DNA from: JAGLOK01 sp963675575
GTDB taxonomy: Bacteria; Bacillota; Clostridia; Christensenellales; UMGS416
NCBI GenBank assembly: GCA_963675575.1
Contig: OY776378.1
Coordinates: 2,232,001-2,296,000, forward strand
Reading direction: 5' to 3'
DNA: 64,000 bases
Shown: in pieces, positions 37,360-46,362 of the stretch
How positions within the stretch are numbered: the stretch's first letter is position 1
How the letters are laid out: every line of letters begins with the position of its first letter
The notes under the pieces: generated by a model
Database searches by the model: none
What the model was told of the DNA's origin: nothing
What the model saw: only the letters and a program-made list of their open reading frames with translations
Position numbers and translations under genes: made by a program

Positions 37360-38283
37360 TTATTCGCCGTAAAGTTTGCGTATATCGTAAATAACAGTGC
37401 ATCCTTTGTATCTTAGCGTCCGCTTATATTCAGCATCAGGGTCTACTCCCGACGGAAGATCACAAGGATGTGGTTCGCGGCGTGTGTATATGATTTTTTC
37501 ATTAGGATCTCCAGTCGGAGGCGGAACGGGCTTCCGTGCAGAAGGCTCATATACTCCCTCGTTTTCATGTCCGTCTAATATGTATTTAAGTGCCTCATAA
37601 TATCGATCTATCCATGAAGCATCAAAAATCCCTGGACCAGTGCAAATGCGATCATACTCTCCTCTAAAAGACAATAGCTTCTCCATGTTTTTCAGATAGT
37701 GCTCAACAGGATAGCGACAGGGCATACGCTCTGTCAAAATTTCGTCTCCGGAAAAAAGCAGTCGTTCTTTACGGTCAAGAAACATTAGCGAGCCTAAGGA
37801 ATGTCCACAGAATTTAAATGTTTTCAAATCCCGTCCACCAAGGTTAAATACATACCCTTCGCCTATAATGGCAACCGGATAGTCTCTTGGAAAATCTATT
37901 CCTGAAAAACTCGGGAACGGTATAGTTCTGTGTTCGTATGTCTCCTGAGACATATATGCGCAATCAAACAAATAATTGTTTGCGGTATGGTCAAAGTGAT
38001 TGTGCGTGTTCGCTATCCTCAACACAGGTTTTGACGTTAATGTCTGGCAGAATGCTCGGATATCTCCGCATCCATATCCCGAGTCAATGGCCAATGCCTC
38101 ATCATTACCTTCCACAAGATAAGTATGGTCACCATCACTTAGAACCTGCCATGTTCCAGGGGCAATTTGAGTAGCCCTGAAATATGGTTCGTCCATCGGC
38201 GTCAAAGTTCCGTCCGTGTTTTCAAGCATTATATTATGTTTGCTGAAAAAGTCAACCGGTTTCATATTCTCGACCCATTTCAT
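37360..38283 (-). CDS. MBL-fold metallo-hydrolase
   Basis: A 307-residue beta-lactamase-fold hydrolase with the HxHxDH motif intact (THNHFDH, His94, His96, Asp98, His99), a later metal-site His in KFCGHSLGS and the FSGDEIL segment. It is the last gene after a complete Opp/Dpp importer, so it may hydrolyse an imported peptide- or lactam-like compound or a glyoxalase-type thioester. Its start has GAGGAGG about 10 nt upstream and lies 45 nt after the OppF-like gene. Confidence 0.87.
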   Translation of the reverse strand: MKWVENMKPVDFFSKHNIMLENTDGTLTPMDEPYFRATQIAPGTWQVLSDGDHTYLVEGNDEALAIDSGYGCGDIRAFCQTLTSKPVLRIANTHNHFDHTANNYLFDCAYMSQETYEHRTIPFPSFSGIDFPRDYPVAIIGEGYVFNLGGRDLKTFKFCGHSLGSLMFLDRKERLLFSGDEILTERMPCRYPVEHYLKNMEKLLSFRGEYDRICTGPGIFDASWIDRYYEALKYILDGHENEGVYEPSARKPVPPPTGDPNEKIIYTRREPHPCDLPSGVDPDAEYKRTLRYKGCTVIYDIRKLYGE

Positions 38284-38328
38284 GTGTTTGGTACCCTCCT
38301 CGTCAATATTTATCTCTTCGTTTGTTCA

Positions 38329-39303
38329 CTATTTATCATCATCTTTTGACAGATCATTAACTTCCCTTACGCGGCAACAAGCAACAAAATGGTTTGGAAG
38401 TATTTCTTCCAGAAGCTGTGGCTCATCACATTTTTTAGCAGAATACGGACATCTAGCTGAAAAACGGCAACCCGGTTTGGGATTAATGGGTGATGTAAGT
38501 TCTCCCGTAAGAAGCATACGCTTACTCGGATTATGAATGTCCACAGATGGGATAGCCGAGATCAAAGCTTTGGTGTATGGATGCAGTTGCATCTGGAAAA
38601 GTTCCTCAGAAGGACTTGTTTCTACCATCTGTCCAAGATACATAACCCCGACGTTGTCCGAAATATGCCTCACAACAGAAAGGTCATGTGTAACAAACAT
38701 TAGTGTTAAACCATATTCATCTTGAAGATCCATCAAAAGATTTAGTATCTGCGCTTGAATGGATACATCAAGTGCTGAAACAGGCTCATCGCAAACTATG
38801 AATTCGGGATTTAGCGCAAGAGCCCTGGCAATTCCGGCACGCTGGCGTCTGCCTCCATCCAATTCATGCGGATATGCCTGCTGCAAGCGTTCTTCGATGC
38901 CAGTGCGTTTCATTAGCGCCAATACTTCTTCATCAAGCTGTGTTCTTGAAAAGCGCCGCGAGAGTAGAAGCGGTTCACGTATTGTTTCATCTATAGTCAT
39001 TCTAGGGTTGAGCGAAGAATATGGATCCTGAAAAACGATTTGCATCTTCTCGCGAATCCTATGCAGCTCTTTCCCATTAACTTTTGTGATATCTTTACCA
39101 TTTAGCAAAATTTGTCCATCGGTGCTATCCAAAAGATGAATGATTGTCCTTCCCAATGTAGATTTTCCGCAACCTGATTCGCCCACGATTCCCATCGTCT
39201 TGCCTTTTTCTATCTTGAACGAAACATCGTCTACTGCATGAAGTTCTCCACTTGACACTTCAAAATATTTTTTTAAGTTTTTTACTTCAATTACACTCGA
39301 CAT
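38329..39303 (-). CDS. Oligopeptide/dipeptide ABC transporter ATP-binding protein, OppF/DppF-like
   Basis: A 324-residue ATPase with Walker A VGESGCGKSTLGRTI, a Q-loop (IVFQDPYSSLNPRM) and Walker B FIVCDEPVSALD. The ABC signature reads ELDGGRRQR, with Asp where most family members have Ser (SGG); I know this variant from other clostridial DppF-like proteins. The C-terminal Cys-containing oligopeptide-transport extension (GCRFSARCPYSAKKCDEP) is present and may hold an Fe-S cluster. AAAGGAGG precedes the ATG; it follows the OppD-like gene by one base. Confidence 0.92.
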   Translation of the reverse strand: MSSVIEVKNLKKYFEVSSGELHAVDDVSFKIEKGKTMGIVGESGCGKSTLGRTIIHLLDSTDGQILLNGKDITKVNGKELHRIREKMQIVFQDPYSSLNPRMTIDETIREPLLLSRRFSRTQLDEEVLALMKRTGIEERLQQAYPHELDGGRRQRAGIARALALNPEFIVCDEPVSALDVSIQAQILNLLMDLQDEYGLTLMFVTHDLSVVRHISDNVGVMYLGQMVETSPSEELFQMQLHPYTKALISAIPSVDIHNPSKRMLLTGELTSPINPKPGCRFSARCPYSAKKCDEPQLLEEILPNHFVACCRVREVNDLSKDDDK

Positions 39304-39304
39304 T

Positions 39305-40285
39305 TTACGCCTCCTTTTCCGGGTGAATGCAAAGGCAAAAATGTCCCGGAGTTAGTTCAATATTTTCAATTTCACCAGTTCTGCAAGCTTCTGTAGCACG
39401 GGGGCAGCGGGGATTGAAGCTACACCCTTTAGGCAGATTGGAAGGATCAGGTGTAAGACCTTCAATCGGATGGAGTCTTTTTTCACCTATTGCCCAGCTG
39501 GGAAGAGATTGGAAAAGTCCCAGAGTGTATGGATGTGCCGGGTGATCGAAAATATCCACAATGCTGCCGTACTCTATGATCTTACCGGCATAGATAACCG
39601 CAACTTCGTCACATGTTTCAGCAACAACACCTAAATCATGCGTAATCAGAATCATCGACGTATTAAGTCTCTGCTTAAGGTCTTTTATCATTTCAAGCAC
39701 CTGAGCCTGAATGGTAACATCAAGAGCCGTTGTAGGTTCGTCCGCCAAAAGCAACTCAGGTTTGCACGCCAAAGCCATAGCTATTACAACGCGCTGCTTC
39801 ATTCCACCCGAAAATTGGAATGGATACTCATGGTAGCGTTCTTCAGTAATACCTACCAACCGCAGCATCTCGATGCTGCGCTCTTGCGCCTCATTTATGC
39901 TTATATCATTATGTAATTTGATTACTTCGGTAATTTGATTTCCGATTGTCATAACCGGATTTAGTGCCGTCATAGGATCCTGAAATATCATTGAAACTTT
40001 GCTTCCCCGAATATTAAGCATTTCTTCTTCAGGTTTTGTCAAAATATTTTCGCCATCAAGAATAATTTCACCATTTTTAATTTTAGCAGGCGGATCAGGT
40101 AAAACACGCAGAATTGATTTTGCTATTGAAGTTTTGCCAGCCCCGGTTTCGCCCACCAAACCAAGAGTAGTACCTCGATTCAATTCAAACGAAACACCGT
40201 TAACTGCATGAATAACTTCTCCTCCGGAAGTATATTCAACAACCAAATCCTTTATTGATAAAAAACTTTTGTTTGTATCTTTCAT
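39305..40285 (-). CDS. Oligopeptide/dipeptide ABC transporter ATP-binding protein, OppD/DppD-like
   Basis: A 326-residue ATPase partner of the OppF-like protein. Walker A VGETGAGKTSIAKSI, Q-loop IFQDPMTALNP, normal signature QFSGGMKQRVVIAMA, Walker B LLLADEPTTALDVT, and the Cys-rich C-terminal extension (GCSFNPRCPRATEACRTG). It lies 14 nt after the permease gene. Confidence 0.93.
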   Translation of the reverse strand: MKDTNKSFLSIKDLVVEYTSGGEVIHAVNGVSFELNRGTTLGLVGETGAGKTSIAKSILRVLPDPPAKIKNGEIILDGENILTKPEEEMLNIRGSKVSMIFQDPMTALNPVMTIGNQITEVIKLHNDISINEAQERSIEMLRLVGITEERYHEYPFQFSGGMKQRVVIAMALACKPELLLADEPTTALDVTIQAQVLEMIKDLKQRLNTSMILITHDLGVVAETCDEVAVIYAGKIIEYGSIVDIFDHPAHPYTLGLFQSLPSWAIGEKRLHPIEGLTPDPSNLPKGCSFNPRCPRATEACRTGEIENIELTPGHFCLCIHPEKEA

Positions 40286-40299
40286 GTATAGAATCTCCT

Positions 40300-41193
40300 T
40301 TATTTCTTCAACTTTGGATCAATAGCATCACGTAATCCATCACCAAACAGATTAAAGCTCAGAACAGTGATGAATATTATGAGGCCGGGAAATAAAATGA
40401 GATGAGGATATTTTCGTATAACATTTCTTCCCGCAGAAAGCATTGCGCCCCATTCCGGTGTAGGCGGCTGAACTCCTAAGCCGATAAAACTCAGCGAGGC
40501 CGCAAGCATGATGCAGTTGCCAATACCCATTGTAGTAGAAACAATTATTGGCGAAATTACATTTGGAAGTATATGTTTAAACATTATACGTCCTGAGCTG
40601 CAATTTACAGATTGCGCCGCCTCGAGGTATTCCTCTTTGCGAACGCTGAGAATCTGGCCTCTTATCAGGCGAATGCCTCCGGGTACGCCGCCTATAGCAA
40701 GCGCGATTATAGTATTAATATATCCAGTACCGAGGGTCGCAGAAATAATGATTGCTAGAAGAATTCCCGGAATAGATTGAATTACGTCACACATACGCAT
40801 AATTATATTGTCAACTTTCCCCCCAAAATATCCGGCAAACGAGCCGATAAACATGCCTGCACTTGCAGACAAAAGAGAAGCGCTGATACCTAATCCAAGA
40901 GAAAACCGACCTCCATAAAGAAGACGGCTAAATTGATCGCGTCCCAACGAATCAGTTCCAAACAAATGATTCAGGGACGGCGAAGCATTAAGGTGTGCCA
41001 AATCCATTTCTTCAAACGTATATCGAGTTATAAGCGGAGATATTATCGAAAGAACAATAAGGCCAAACAAAACAAGTACTCCAAATCTCGCTGTGGGATT
41101 CCTCAAGAGACGTTTAAATGCTTGTTTCCACATGCTTTCTTTTTTTCTTTTCTTTACAGGCTTTGAACCTGAAAGTGTTCCTTTTTTAGCCAT
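40300..41193 (-). CDS. Peptide-type ABC transporter permease, OppC/DppC-like
   Basis: A 297-residue permease. A basic N-terminal tail (about 1-30) precedes the first helix, followed by HLFGTDSLGRDQFSRLLYG, the DppC/OppC signature, and the EAA loop YLEAAQSVNCSSGRIMFKHI. Its start overlaps the OppB-like stop by 8 nt, so the two channel subunits are coupled. Confidence 0.93.
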   Translation of the reverse strand: MAKKGTLSGSKPVKKRKKESMWKQAFKRLLRNPTARFGVLVLFGLIVLSIISPLITRYTFEEMDLAHLNASPSLNHLFGTDSLGRDQFSRLLYGGRFSLGLGISASLLSASAGMFIGSFAGYFGGKVDNIIMRMCDVIQSIPGILLAIIISATLGTGYINTIIALAIGGVPGGIRLIRGQILSVRKEEYLEAAQSVNCSSGRIMFKHILPNVISPIIVSTTMGIGNCIMLAASLSFIGLGVQPPTPEWGAMLSAGRNVIRKYPHLILFPGLIIFITVLSFNLFGDGLRDAIDPKLKK

Positions 41194-42151
41194 TTTCTTT
41201 CACCTTCCTCCTCTTCGTCTGCCCTCTGTATTGCGCCTTTATGCGTGGGTCGACATATGCGTAAACTAAATCTACAAACAACATCAAAATAGCCATAAAG
41301 CCCGCCAAGAGAATAACACATCCTCTTATAATAGGATAATCACGGCTCATAACAGCTCCGGTAAGATAAGTTCCAACACCGGGAAGTGAAAACACTTGCT
41401 CTATGATTACCGTGCCTGCCACACTCATTCCAATGCTTTGGCCAAGAATGGTGATTATTGGTATAAGCGCATTTGGAAGCATATGCTGCCAAATTACTTT
41501 ATTTTCTTTCAATCCTTTTGCCCGCGCAGTGGTGACAAAATCCGAGCGGATTACTTCGAGCATGCTTGAACGTGTTTGCCTTGTAAGCCCGCCAATGCCA
41601 CGCAAGGCTCCCGCGATAATTGGCATGACGTAATACTCAGGCCCACCTATCCCAAAGGATGGCAGCCACCCAAGCTTAAGCGAGAATAGAAGAATCATCA
41701 TCATCGCAAGCCAGAAATTCGGAATGGATATACATATCATCGCGATTACTGTACTAACACGATCTTGCCATTTATTTTGATGAACCGCAGCTGTCACGCC
41801 AAGCGGGATAGCAATAGATGAGCTCAGTATTACAAAGGAAAGGCCCAAAAAAATTGTTCTAGGAAGCCTTTCTGAAAGCCCATCAACAACAGGAACCCCT
41901 CTTACCCAAGAATCGCCTAAATCAAATTTAATAAATGCGTTGTACATAAATTTGCCAAGCTGAACCAGGTAGGAATCCTCCAACCCCAGCTGAGTCCTTT
42001 GAGCCAAAATTTCTTCCGGTGTTGCTTCAGCTCCCAGCAGTATTTTCACAGGATCACCTGGGACAAAACTAATTATTGTAAAAATTACAACAGCTGCGGC
42101 CAGCACAACAAAAACCGTCATGAATAGCCTTCTTAAAATATATCTTCCCAT
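41186..42151 (-). CDS. Peptide-type ABC transporter permease, OppB/DppB-like
   Basis: A 321-residue permease starting MGRYILRRLFMTVFVVLAA, with the family SFVPGDPVKILLG segment and EAA loop FVTTARAKGLKENKVIWQHM. It follows the binding-protein gene after a hairpin-containing 110-nt gap. Confidence 0.93.
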   Translation of the reverse strand: MGRYILRRLFMTVFVVLAAAVVIFTIISFVPGDPVKILLGAEATPEEILAQRTQLGLEDSYLVQLGKFMYNAFIKFDLGDSWVRGVPVVDGLSERLPRTIFLGLSFVILSSSIAIPLGVTAAVHQNKWQDRVSTVIAMICISIPNFWLAMMMILLFSLKLGWLPSFGIGGPEYYVMPIIAGALRGIGGLTRQTRSSMLEVIRSDFVTTARAKGLKENKVIWQHMLPNALIPIITILGQSIGMSVAGTVIIEQVFSLPGVGTYLTGAVMSRDYPIIRGCVILLAGFMAILMLFVDLVYAYVDPRIKAQYRGQTKRRKVKENG

Positions 42152-42188
42152 AGAATTACCCTTTCATAACTTAAATAAAATGCGACAC

Positions 42189-42212
42189 CGTTCATGGTAA
42201 AAGCCACGAACG
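42189..42212 (-). promoter_or_regulatory. Intercistronic stem-loop after OppA-like gene
   Basis: CGTTC and TGG (42189-42197, one A in between) pair with CCA and GAACG (42204-42212) around a 6-nt loop, with one A-C mismatch. It lies between the binding-protein stop and the OppB-like start with no T-run, as at the two ribose-type binding-protein genes. Confidence 0.5.
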
Positions 42213-42261
42213 ATGCCACACCATTACTTTGAACTCATAAAGTTATTTGTGTTTCAGTGAA

Positions 42262-43959
42262 TTACTCCATATCGTTATAGACGCATCCGCCGGGGATAAT
42301 CGTCTTTTTGTATGATAATGTAATACTATCCATATATTTCGGAACAACAAACGATGTCCTATAGTTAACCAAGTTCATTCCATAAGCATTCTCAATGGTA
42401 TAGTTGTGAACCGCATTGAGACTTTCTTCATTGCTTGTGCTAAGTGTAAGAGAAGTCACAAGCATTTCTTGAAGTTTGTCATCCATAGCGAATCCCATTG
42501 TTCCTCCCCATTTTTGTCTTCCTGCGGAAAGAGCAAAGTCCCAACCTGCTGCAGTGTATGTATTGCATGCATTATTATTCAGGAACAAATCCCAATAAGT
42601 AGGGTCTTCACGATAAGTATTAACAAGGCTTCCTTCTACTGCCAAAATCTCAGAATCAATGCCAATCTGAAGCAAGAAAGACTGTACCAATGTAGCGGTA
42701 TTAGTCATATTCGGTGTATTCTCACAGAGTATCTTCAACTTTTCACCGTTATAGCTGGATTTTGCAAGGTATTCTTTTGCTGTCTCAGGATTATAATTGT
42801 AATAGTTATCCTCTGTGTCCCAAGCTGGATTATACCCTGCAGACCATGAAGGTGAAATATCGTGGCATGTAGTTCCGTTGCCAGCGAAAACACTCTCAAG
42901 TATTGATTCAGCGCTTACAGCATAGAAAACTGCTTTTCTAAGGTTAACATCACTGCAAACGTTTCCTTCGCTGCTATTGCCATAGAATTGAACGGAAAGG
43001 TTATCCGGCACACCATAAACCCAATATTTGTCAGATTGTGCTCCGCCTTCTTTAAACATGTCTATGTCGTCGTTGCTGACATTTGAACTCATATCTATTG
43101 AACCATTTTCAAGAGCAATGGTCATCTGTGAAGACTCAGCAATAATGTAATAATTAATCTTTTTCACATTCGCCATGTCACGAGCATGTATTAATGCCTC
43201 ATCAGTCTGCCAATAATCATCTCTTGCTTCATATGTGAACATATATCCACTTGTATAGTCTGTCAATTCATAATGGCCTGTTCCTATTGGATCTGTGGAC
43301 ATTCCATCTGCACTTGCTTCATAGGCATCTTGTGAGAAAATATACCATTTGAAAAGAGTGTCAAGGTTACCTATCTTAAGCTGTGTGTTAAAAGTCCATT
43401 TGAAAGTATAGTCTCCGGTTGCTTCCATGCTGTCTACAAACTGTATTCCGCGCATCTGTCCGGCATCAATTGTTGTATTCCAAGAATAAATTGCATCACT
43501 TGCTGTGATGTTGTTTCCCGCGCTGTCATATATATAATCATAAAGTTCAACATCCATTGAAAGACCGTCTTCAGCAATTGTGTATTCTTTCATGAGTACG
43601 CCGTAAACTTTGCCATCTATAATATGGGCAAGTTCCTGAAATATGCTCCAGAAAGCAAATGTGCGGCCCGCGCTTGGATTAGAAAAAGGAGCAAAGTCTG
43701 CAGGGTCTGCCACTATGCCAACATTAACTTCGTCCAAAACTACGCTGGAAAGTGTTGCCGCGCTATCTTCTTTGCTTGTGGTTCCTTCGCCTTCTCCAGA
43801 AGCAACATTTACTTCAGTGGTGGGGGCCTCCGTTGCAACAACAGTGGCATCTTTAGTATCGTCTGTGCTAGCTGTGTCTTCAGTTTTGCCGCATGCGGCT
43901 AAAACAGTGGACATCATCAAAACTGCGAAAATTAGTGCTAGAATCTTTTTAATTTTCAT
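42262..43959 (-). CDS. Peptide-type ABC transporter substrate-binding lipoprotein, OppA/DppA family
   Basis: About 565 residues from ATG 43959 (AAGGGGAA upstream); TTG 43977 is not used. Lipobox LAACG (Cys about 23), an acidic Thr-rich linker, then the SBP family 5 fold (GIVADPADFAPFSNPSAGRT, AVSAESILESVFAGNGTTC). It binds a peptide or another ligand of this family such as nickel chelates or oligosaccharides; sequence does not tell which. First gene of the importer operon. Confidence 0.92.
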   Translation of the reverse strand: MKIKKILALIFAVLMMSTVLAACGKTEDTASTDDTKDATVVATEAPTTEVNVASGEGEGTTSKEDSAATLSSVVLDEVNVGIVADPADFAPFSNPSAGRTFAFWSIFQELAHIIDGKVYGVLMKEYTIAEDGLSMDVELYDYIYDSAGNNITASDAIYSWNTTIDAGQMRGIQFVDSMEATGDYTFKWTFNTQLKIGNLDTLFKWYIFSQDAYEASADGMSTDPIGTGHYELTDYTSGYMFTYEARDDYWQTDEALIHARDMANVKKINYYIIAESSQMTIALENGSIDMSSNVSNDDIDMFKEGGAQSDKYWVYGVPDNLSVQFYGNSSEGNVCSDVNLRKAVFYAVSAESILESVFAGNGTTCHDISPSWSAGYNPAWDTEDNYYNYNPETAKEYLAKSSYNGEKLKILCENTPNMTNTATLVQSFLLQIGIDSEILAVEGSLVNTYREDPTYWDLFLNNNACNTYTAAGWDFALSAGRQKWGGTMGFAMDDKLQEMLVTSLTLSTSNEESLNAVHNYTIENAYGMNLVNYRTSFVVPKYMDSITLSYKKTIIPGGCVYNDME

Positions 43960-44273
43960 TTTTCTATTCCCCTTCAAATTTTTATTATTTTCAAAGTCCC
44001 AATGACTTTAAAAAACACCTTTAAAAGCTGAAAAGCTTAAATGCGCTTTTTAAGCACTCATTTTCAGCTTTCTCAATAAGTACACACTCAGATTCCAATT
44101 AATAAGAATATAGTTGAAAGAAATGCGTAAAAACTCCTCTTCAGTTAGATTTATGATATATTAATTTTGATTGACATACAATTCGATATAAGGTAACATT
44201 TATTTAGTAATGGAATAAATGGAATTTTGGCTTAAATATAATTCTTAAGACATACAGAAAGCGTAAAAAAGTT
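43960..44273. other. Divergent regulatory region of the Opp-like operon and LysR regulator
   Basis: About 310 bp that should hold both promoters and the LysR sites. A nested hairpin (44026-44069) lies in the likely leader of the importer operon. I could not pick a clear T-N11-A LysR box. Confidence 0.5.
44026..44069 (-). promoter_or_regulatory. Nested hairpin in the leader of the Opp-like operon
   Basis: AGCTGAAAA (44026-44034) pairs with TTTTCAGCT (44061-44069), and inside it GCTTAAA pairs with TTTAAGC. On the - strand it is followed by TTTTAAAGG, and it lies 67 bp before the binding-protein start. It could attenuate transcription or protect the 5' end. Confidence 0.45.
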
Positions 44274-45170
44274 ATGGATATAGCTCATTTAAAAGAGTTT
44301 TTGGTTTTAGCGGAATGCAACAACTATTTAGAAGCCGCTGAAAGGCTATTCATTTCACAACCTTCCCTTTCAAAACATATAAAAGGCATTGAAGCGGAGG
44401 TTAAGTGCCAGCTTTTTGACCGCACTACAAGGCGAGTCAGCCTCAATAAAAACGGACAGATATTCCTTCCCTATGCAAAAAAAATTGTCGAAACCCAGAA
44501 AGAATACACAGCGGAGCTTATGGAACGCAATAAAGACTTGGATTCCGAGCTAATAATCGGCGCGCCTCCCGCTCTGGGCGCATACCATATATTAGAGATT
44601 ATCTCAAAATTCAGACTTGAAAATCCAAGCTGTGGCATTAAAACTCTAGAAGCGGGAAGCGATGAACTTAAAGAATCCCTTCGTTCGCATGAATGTAATT
44701 TAGCTTTCATTCGTCATAACTTGAATGAAAAATTCCCGAATTTTGTAATGCGTGCCTACACCACGGATACAATAGTAGCTATAGTACCAACGAATCACCC
44801 GCTTTCATCGCGGGGGGTTATAAGCCTTGCGGAATTGAAAAATGAGAATTTCTTATTCCCAAGAGGCAATTTTATGGAACAACTTAACACCCACGCGTGT
44901 GTTTCCGCTGGATTTACTCCAAATGTAATTTTCACATCCAATAGAGCGACAAATATAATCGAAATGATAAGAAACGGATTAGGTGTTGGACTGCTTTTGA
45001 AGGGTCCCACATTTTATGAAGCGCATGACAATGTCGTTGTCCTAGATATAGAGCCTCCAGTACAAAGTTGCATTTCCATTTGCTACGAAAAAAAACATCC
45101 TATGAACAAACCAACTCAATGTTTTCTGGAATATGCTTTTTCCAATATGGATTCAATTAATAAAATATAG
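44274..45170 (+). CDS. LysR-family transcriptional regulator
   Basis: A 298-residue activator-type regulator with the N-terminal winged HTH (FLVLAECNNYLEAAERLFIS, QPSLSKHIKGIEAEV) and a LysR substrate-binding domain (about 90-290). It is divergent from the Opp-like operon and is the expected regulator of it, probably sensing the imported ligand or its hydrolysis product. No strong ribosome site is visible before the ATG. Confidence 0.92.
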   Translation: MDIAHLKEFLVLAECNNYLEAAERLFISQPSLSKHIKGIEAEVKCQLFDRTTRRVSLNKNGQIFLPYAKKIVETQKEYTAELMERNKDLDSELIIGAPPALGAYHILEIISKFRLENPSCGIKTLEAGSDELKESLRSHECNLAFIRHNLNEKFPNFVMRAYTTDTIVAIVPTNHPLSSRGVISLAELKNENFLFPRGNFMEQLNTHACVSAGFTPNVIFTSNRATNIIEMIRNGLGVGLLLKGPTFYEAHDNVVVLDIEPPVQSCISICYEKKHPMNKPTQCFLEYAFSNMDSINKI

Positions 45171-45175
45171 TACGT

Positions 45176-45216
45176 AAAAAGCAGCCGTAGGAATTTTTCC
45201 CTTTTAGCTGCTTTTT
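45176..45216. terminator. Bidirectional terminator between LysR-type gene and Gfo/Idh operon
   Basis: AAAAAGCAGC (45176-45185) pairs with GCTGCTTTTT (45207-45216), with a GGAA/TTCC inner pairing. It ends the + strand LysR gene and can also end the - strand operon that stops at 45292. Confidence 0.8.
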
Positions 45217-45291
45217 AGCATTATGATTTCGAAACGTTTTACGCAAATTCAGCAAAGCTGCAATATGACGTCTTTGGGTATAGTGGCAATA

Positions 45292-46287
45292 TTATAATAG
45301 GATTTCTTTCCCCTTTGATTGGTATACAGCCGTAATCATCTCGGTAAGCGTAACCGCCTCATCTATGTCATATTCTTCATTGGGTGTGTCATTTATAATA
45401 CTGTTCACCCAATAGTTAAGAGGATACAAAACACCTTCCGGCAACTCCTCCTCGGGCACAGTGACCCAATCTCCGTCATCCAAACGATAACTAACTTCTT
45501 TTCCCGTAACACAGACACACCCCTTTGTTCCGTATACGTCAAGAGCATTGTGGTATTTGGGATGAATCCATCCAGTTTCAACGCTGCCTATTTCACCATT
45601 TTTAAATTTATATATTGAAATCGTATTTTCGTCAATATCGTTCTTTTTCGCTATGTCAGTAAAGCTGCTGAATAATGCGCATGCCGAAATTGGCTTTCCA
45701 AAAAACCAGTTTAATATTTTTACGCCATGGCATCCCATGTTAATCATGGCTCCGCCGCCGCTTTCATCTATGTTGTAAAACCAGGGAGGCTGTGTCCCCC
45801 TTAGAACATTATCGTGAAGTGTTCGAATCCGCAAATTTGTTAAAACCCCAAGCTTTCCCTCATCTGCAAGTTGCTTGGCGAAAACCATAGGTGCTCTCTT
45901 GATTGGATTCGCCATCGCGAAATGAATGCCATATTTCTTCTCCGCTTGATGCACGGCTTCTTGCATCGCATATGCGTCTTCATTGGTTGTGGACAGAGCT
46001 TGTTCAACGTAAATATTCTTTCCTGCGTTGGCGACGGGAATAATATATTTCGCATGGTCTGCCGTTGAAGCGCTTATAATTACGGAGTTAATGTTTTTAT
46101 CCTCTAGAATTTCTTCATACTCAGAAAACAAACGGCAATCCATAGCTTCAGCCCACGCTTTTCCTCGCTTCAAGTCATCGTCCCAAACTCCCGCGAGAGT
46201 GCATCCCGAAATCTTAATGAGCTTCTCTGAAAAATGCTGGTAATGATCGTGCCATCCTCCTACACATGCTGCATTTATTTTTTTCAT
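45292..46287 (-). CDS. Gfo/Idh/MocA-family protein, probable pseudo-oxidoreductase
   Basis: About 331 residues from ATG 46287 (AAGGAAG upstream). It is a tandem paralogue of the next gene with the same length and layout: Rossmann domain starting AACVGGWHDHYQHF, then the C-terminal beta-sheet domain. Two positions normally needed for catalysis differ from the paralogue. The motif usually read as E-K-P is YVEQAL (Gln96 for Lys) and GGGxxxDxGxH is GGGAMINMGCH (Asn183 for Asp, His187 kept). It may bind cofactor or sugar without oxidoreductase turnover, or support the paralogue. It is the last gene of its operon. Confidence 0.9.
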   Translation of the reverse strand: MKKINAACVGGWHDHYQHFSEKLIKISGCTLAGVWDDDLKRGKAWAEAMDCRLFSEYEEILEDKNINSVIISASTADHAKYIIPVANAGKNIYVEQALSTTNEDAYAMQEAVHQAEKKYGIHFAMANPIKRAPMVFAKQLADEGKLGVLTNLRIRTLHDNVLRGTQPPWFYNIDESGGGAMINMGCHGVKILNWFFGKPISACALFSSFTDIAKKNDIDENTISIYKFKNGEIGSVETGWIHPKYHNALDVYGTKGCVCVTGKEVSYRLDDGDWVTVPEEELPEGVLYPLNYWVNSIINDTPNEEYDIDEAVTLTEMITAVYQSKGKEILL

Positions 46288-46362
46288 ATTCAACTTCCTT
46301 TTTTTAGTTTATTCATTCCACGGATAAAGCTTCCAAGCGCCTTATACCTGCTTTTTCGGTTT

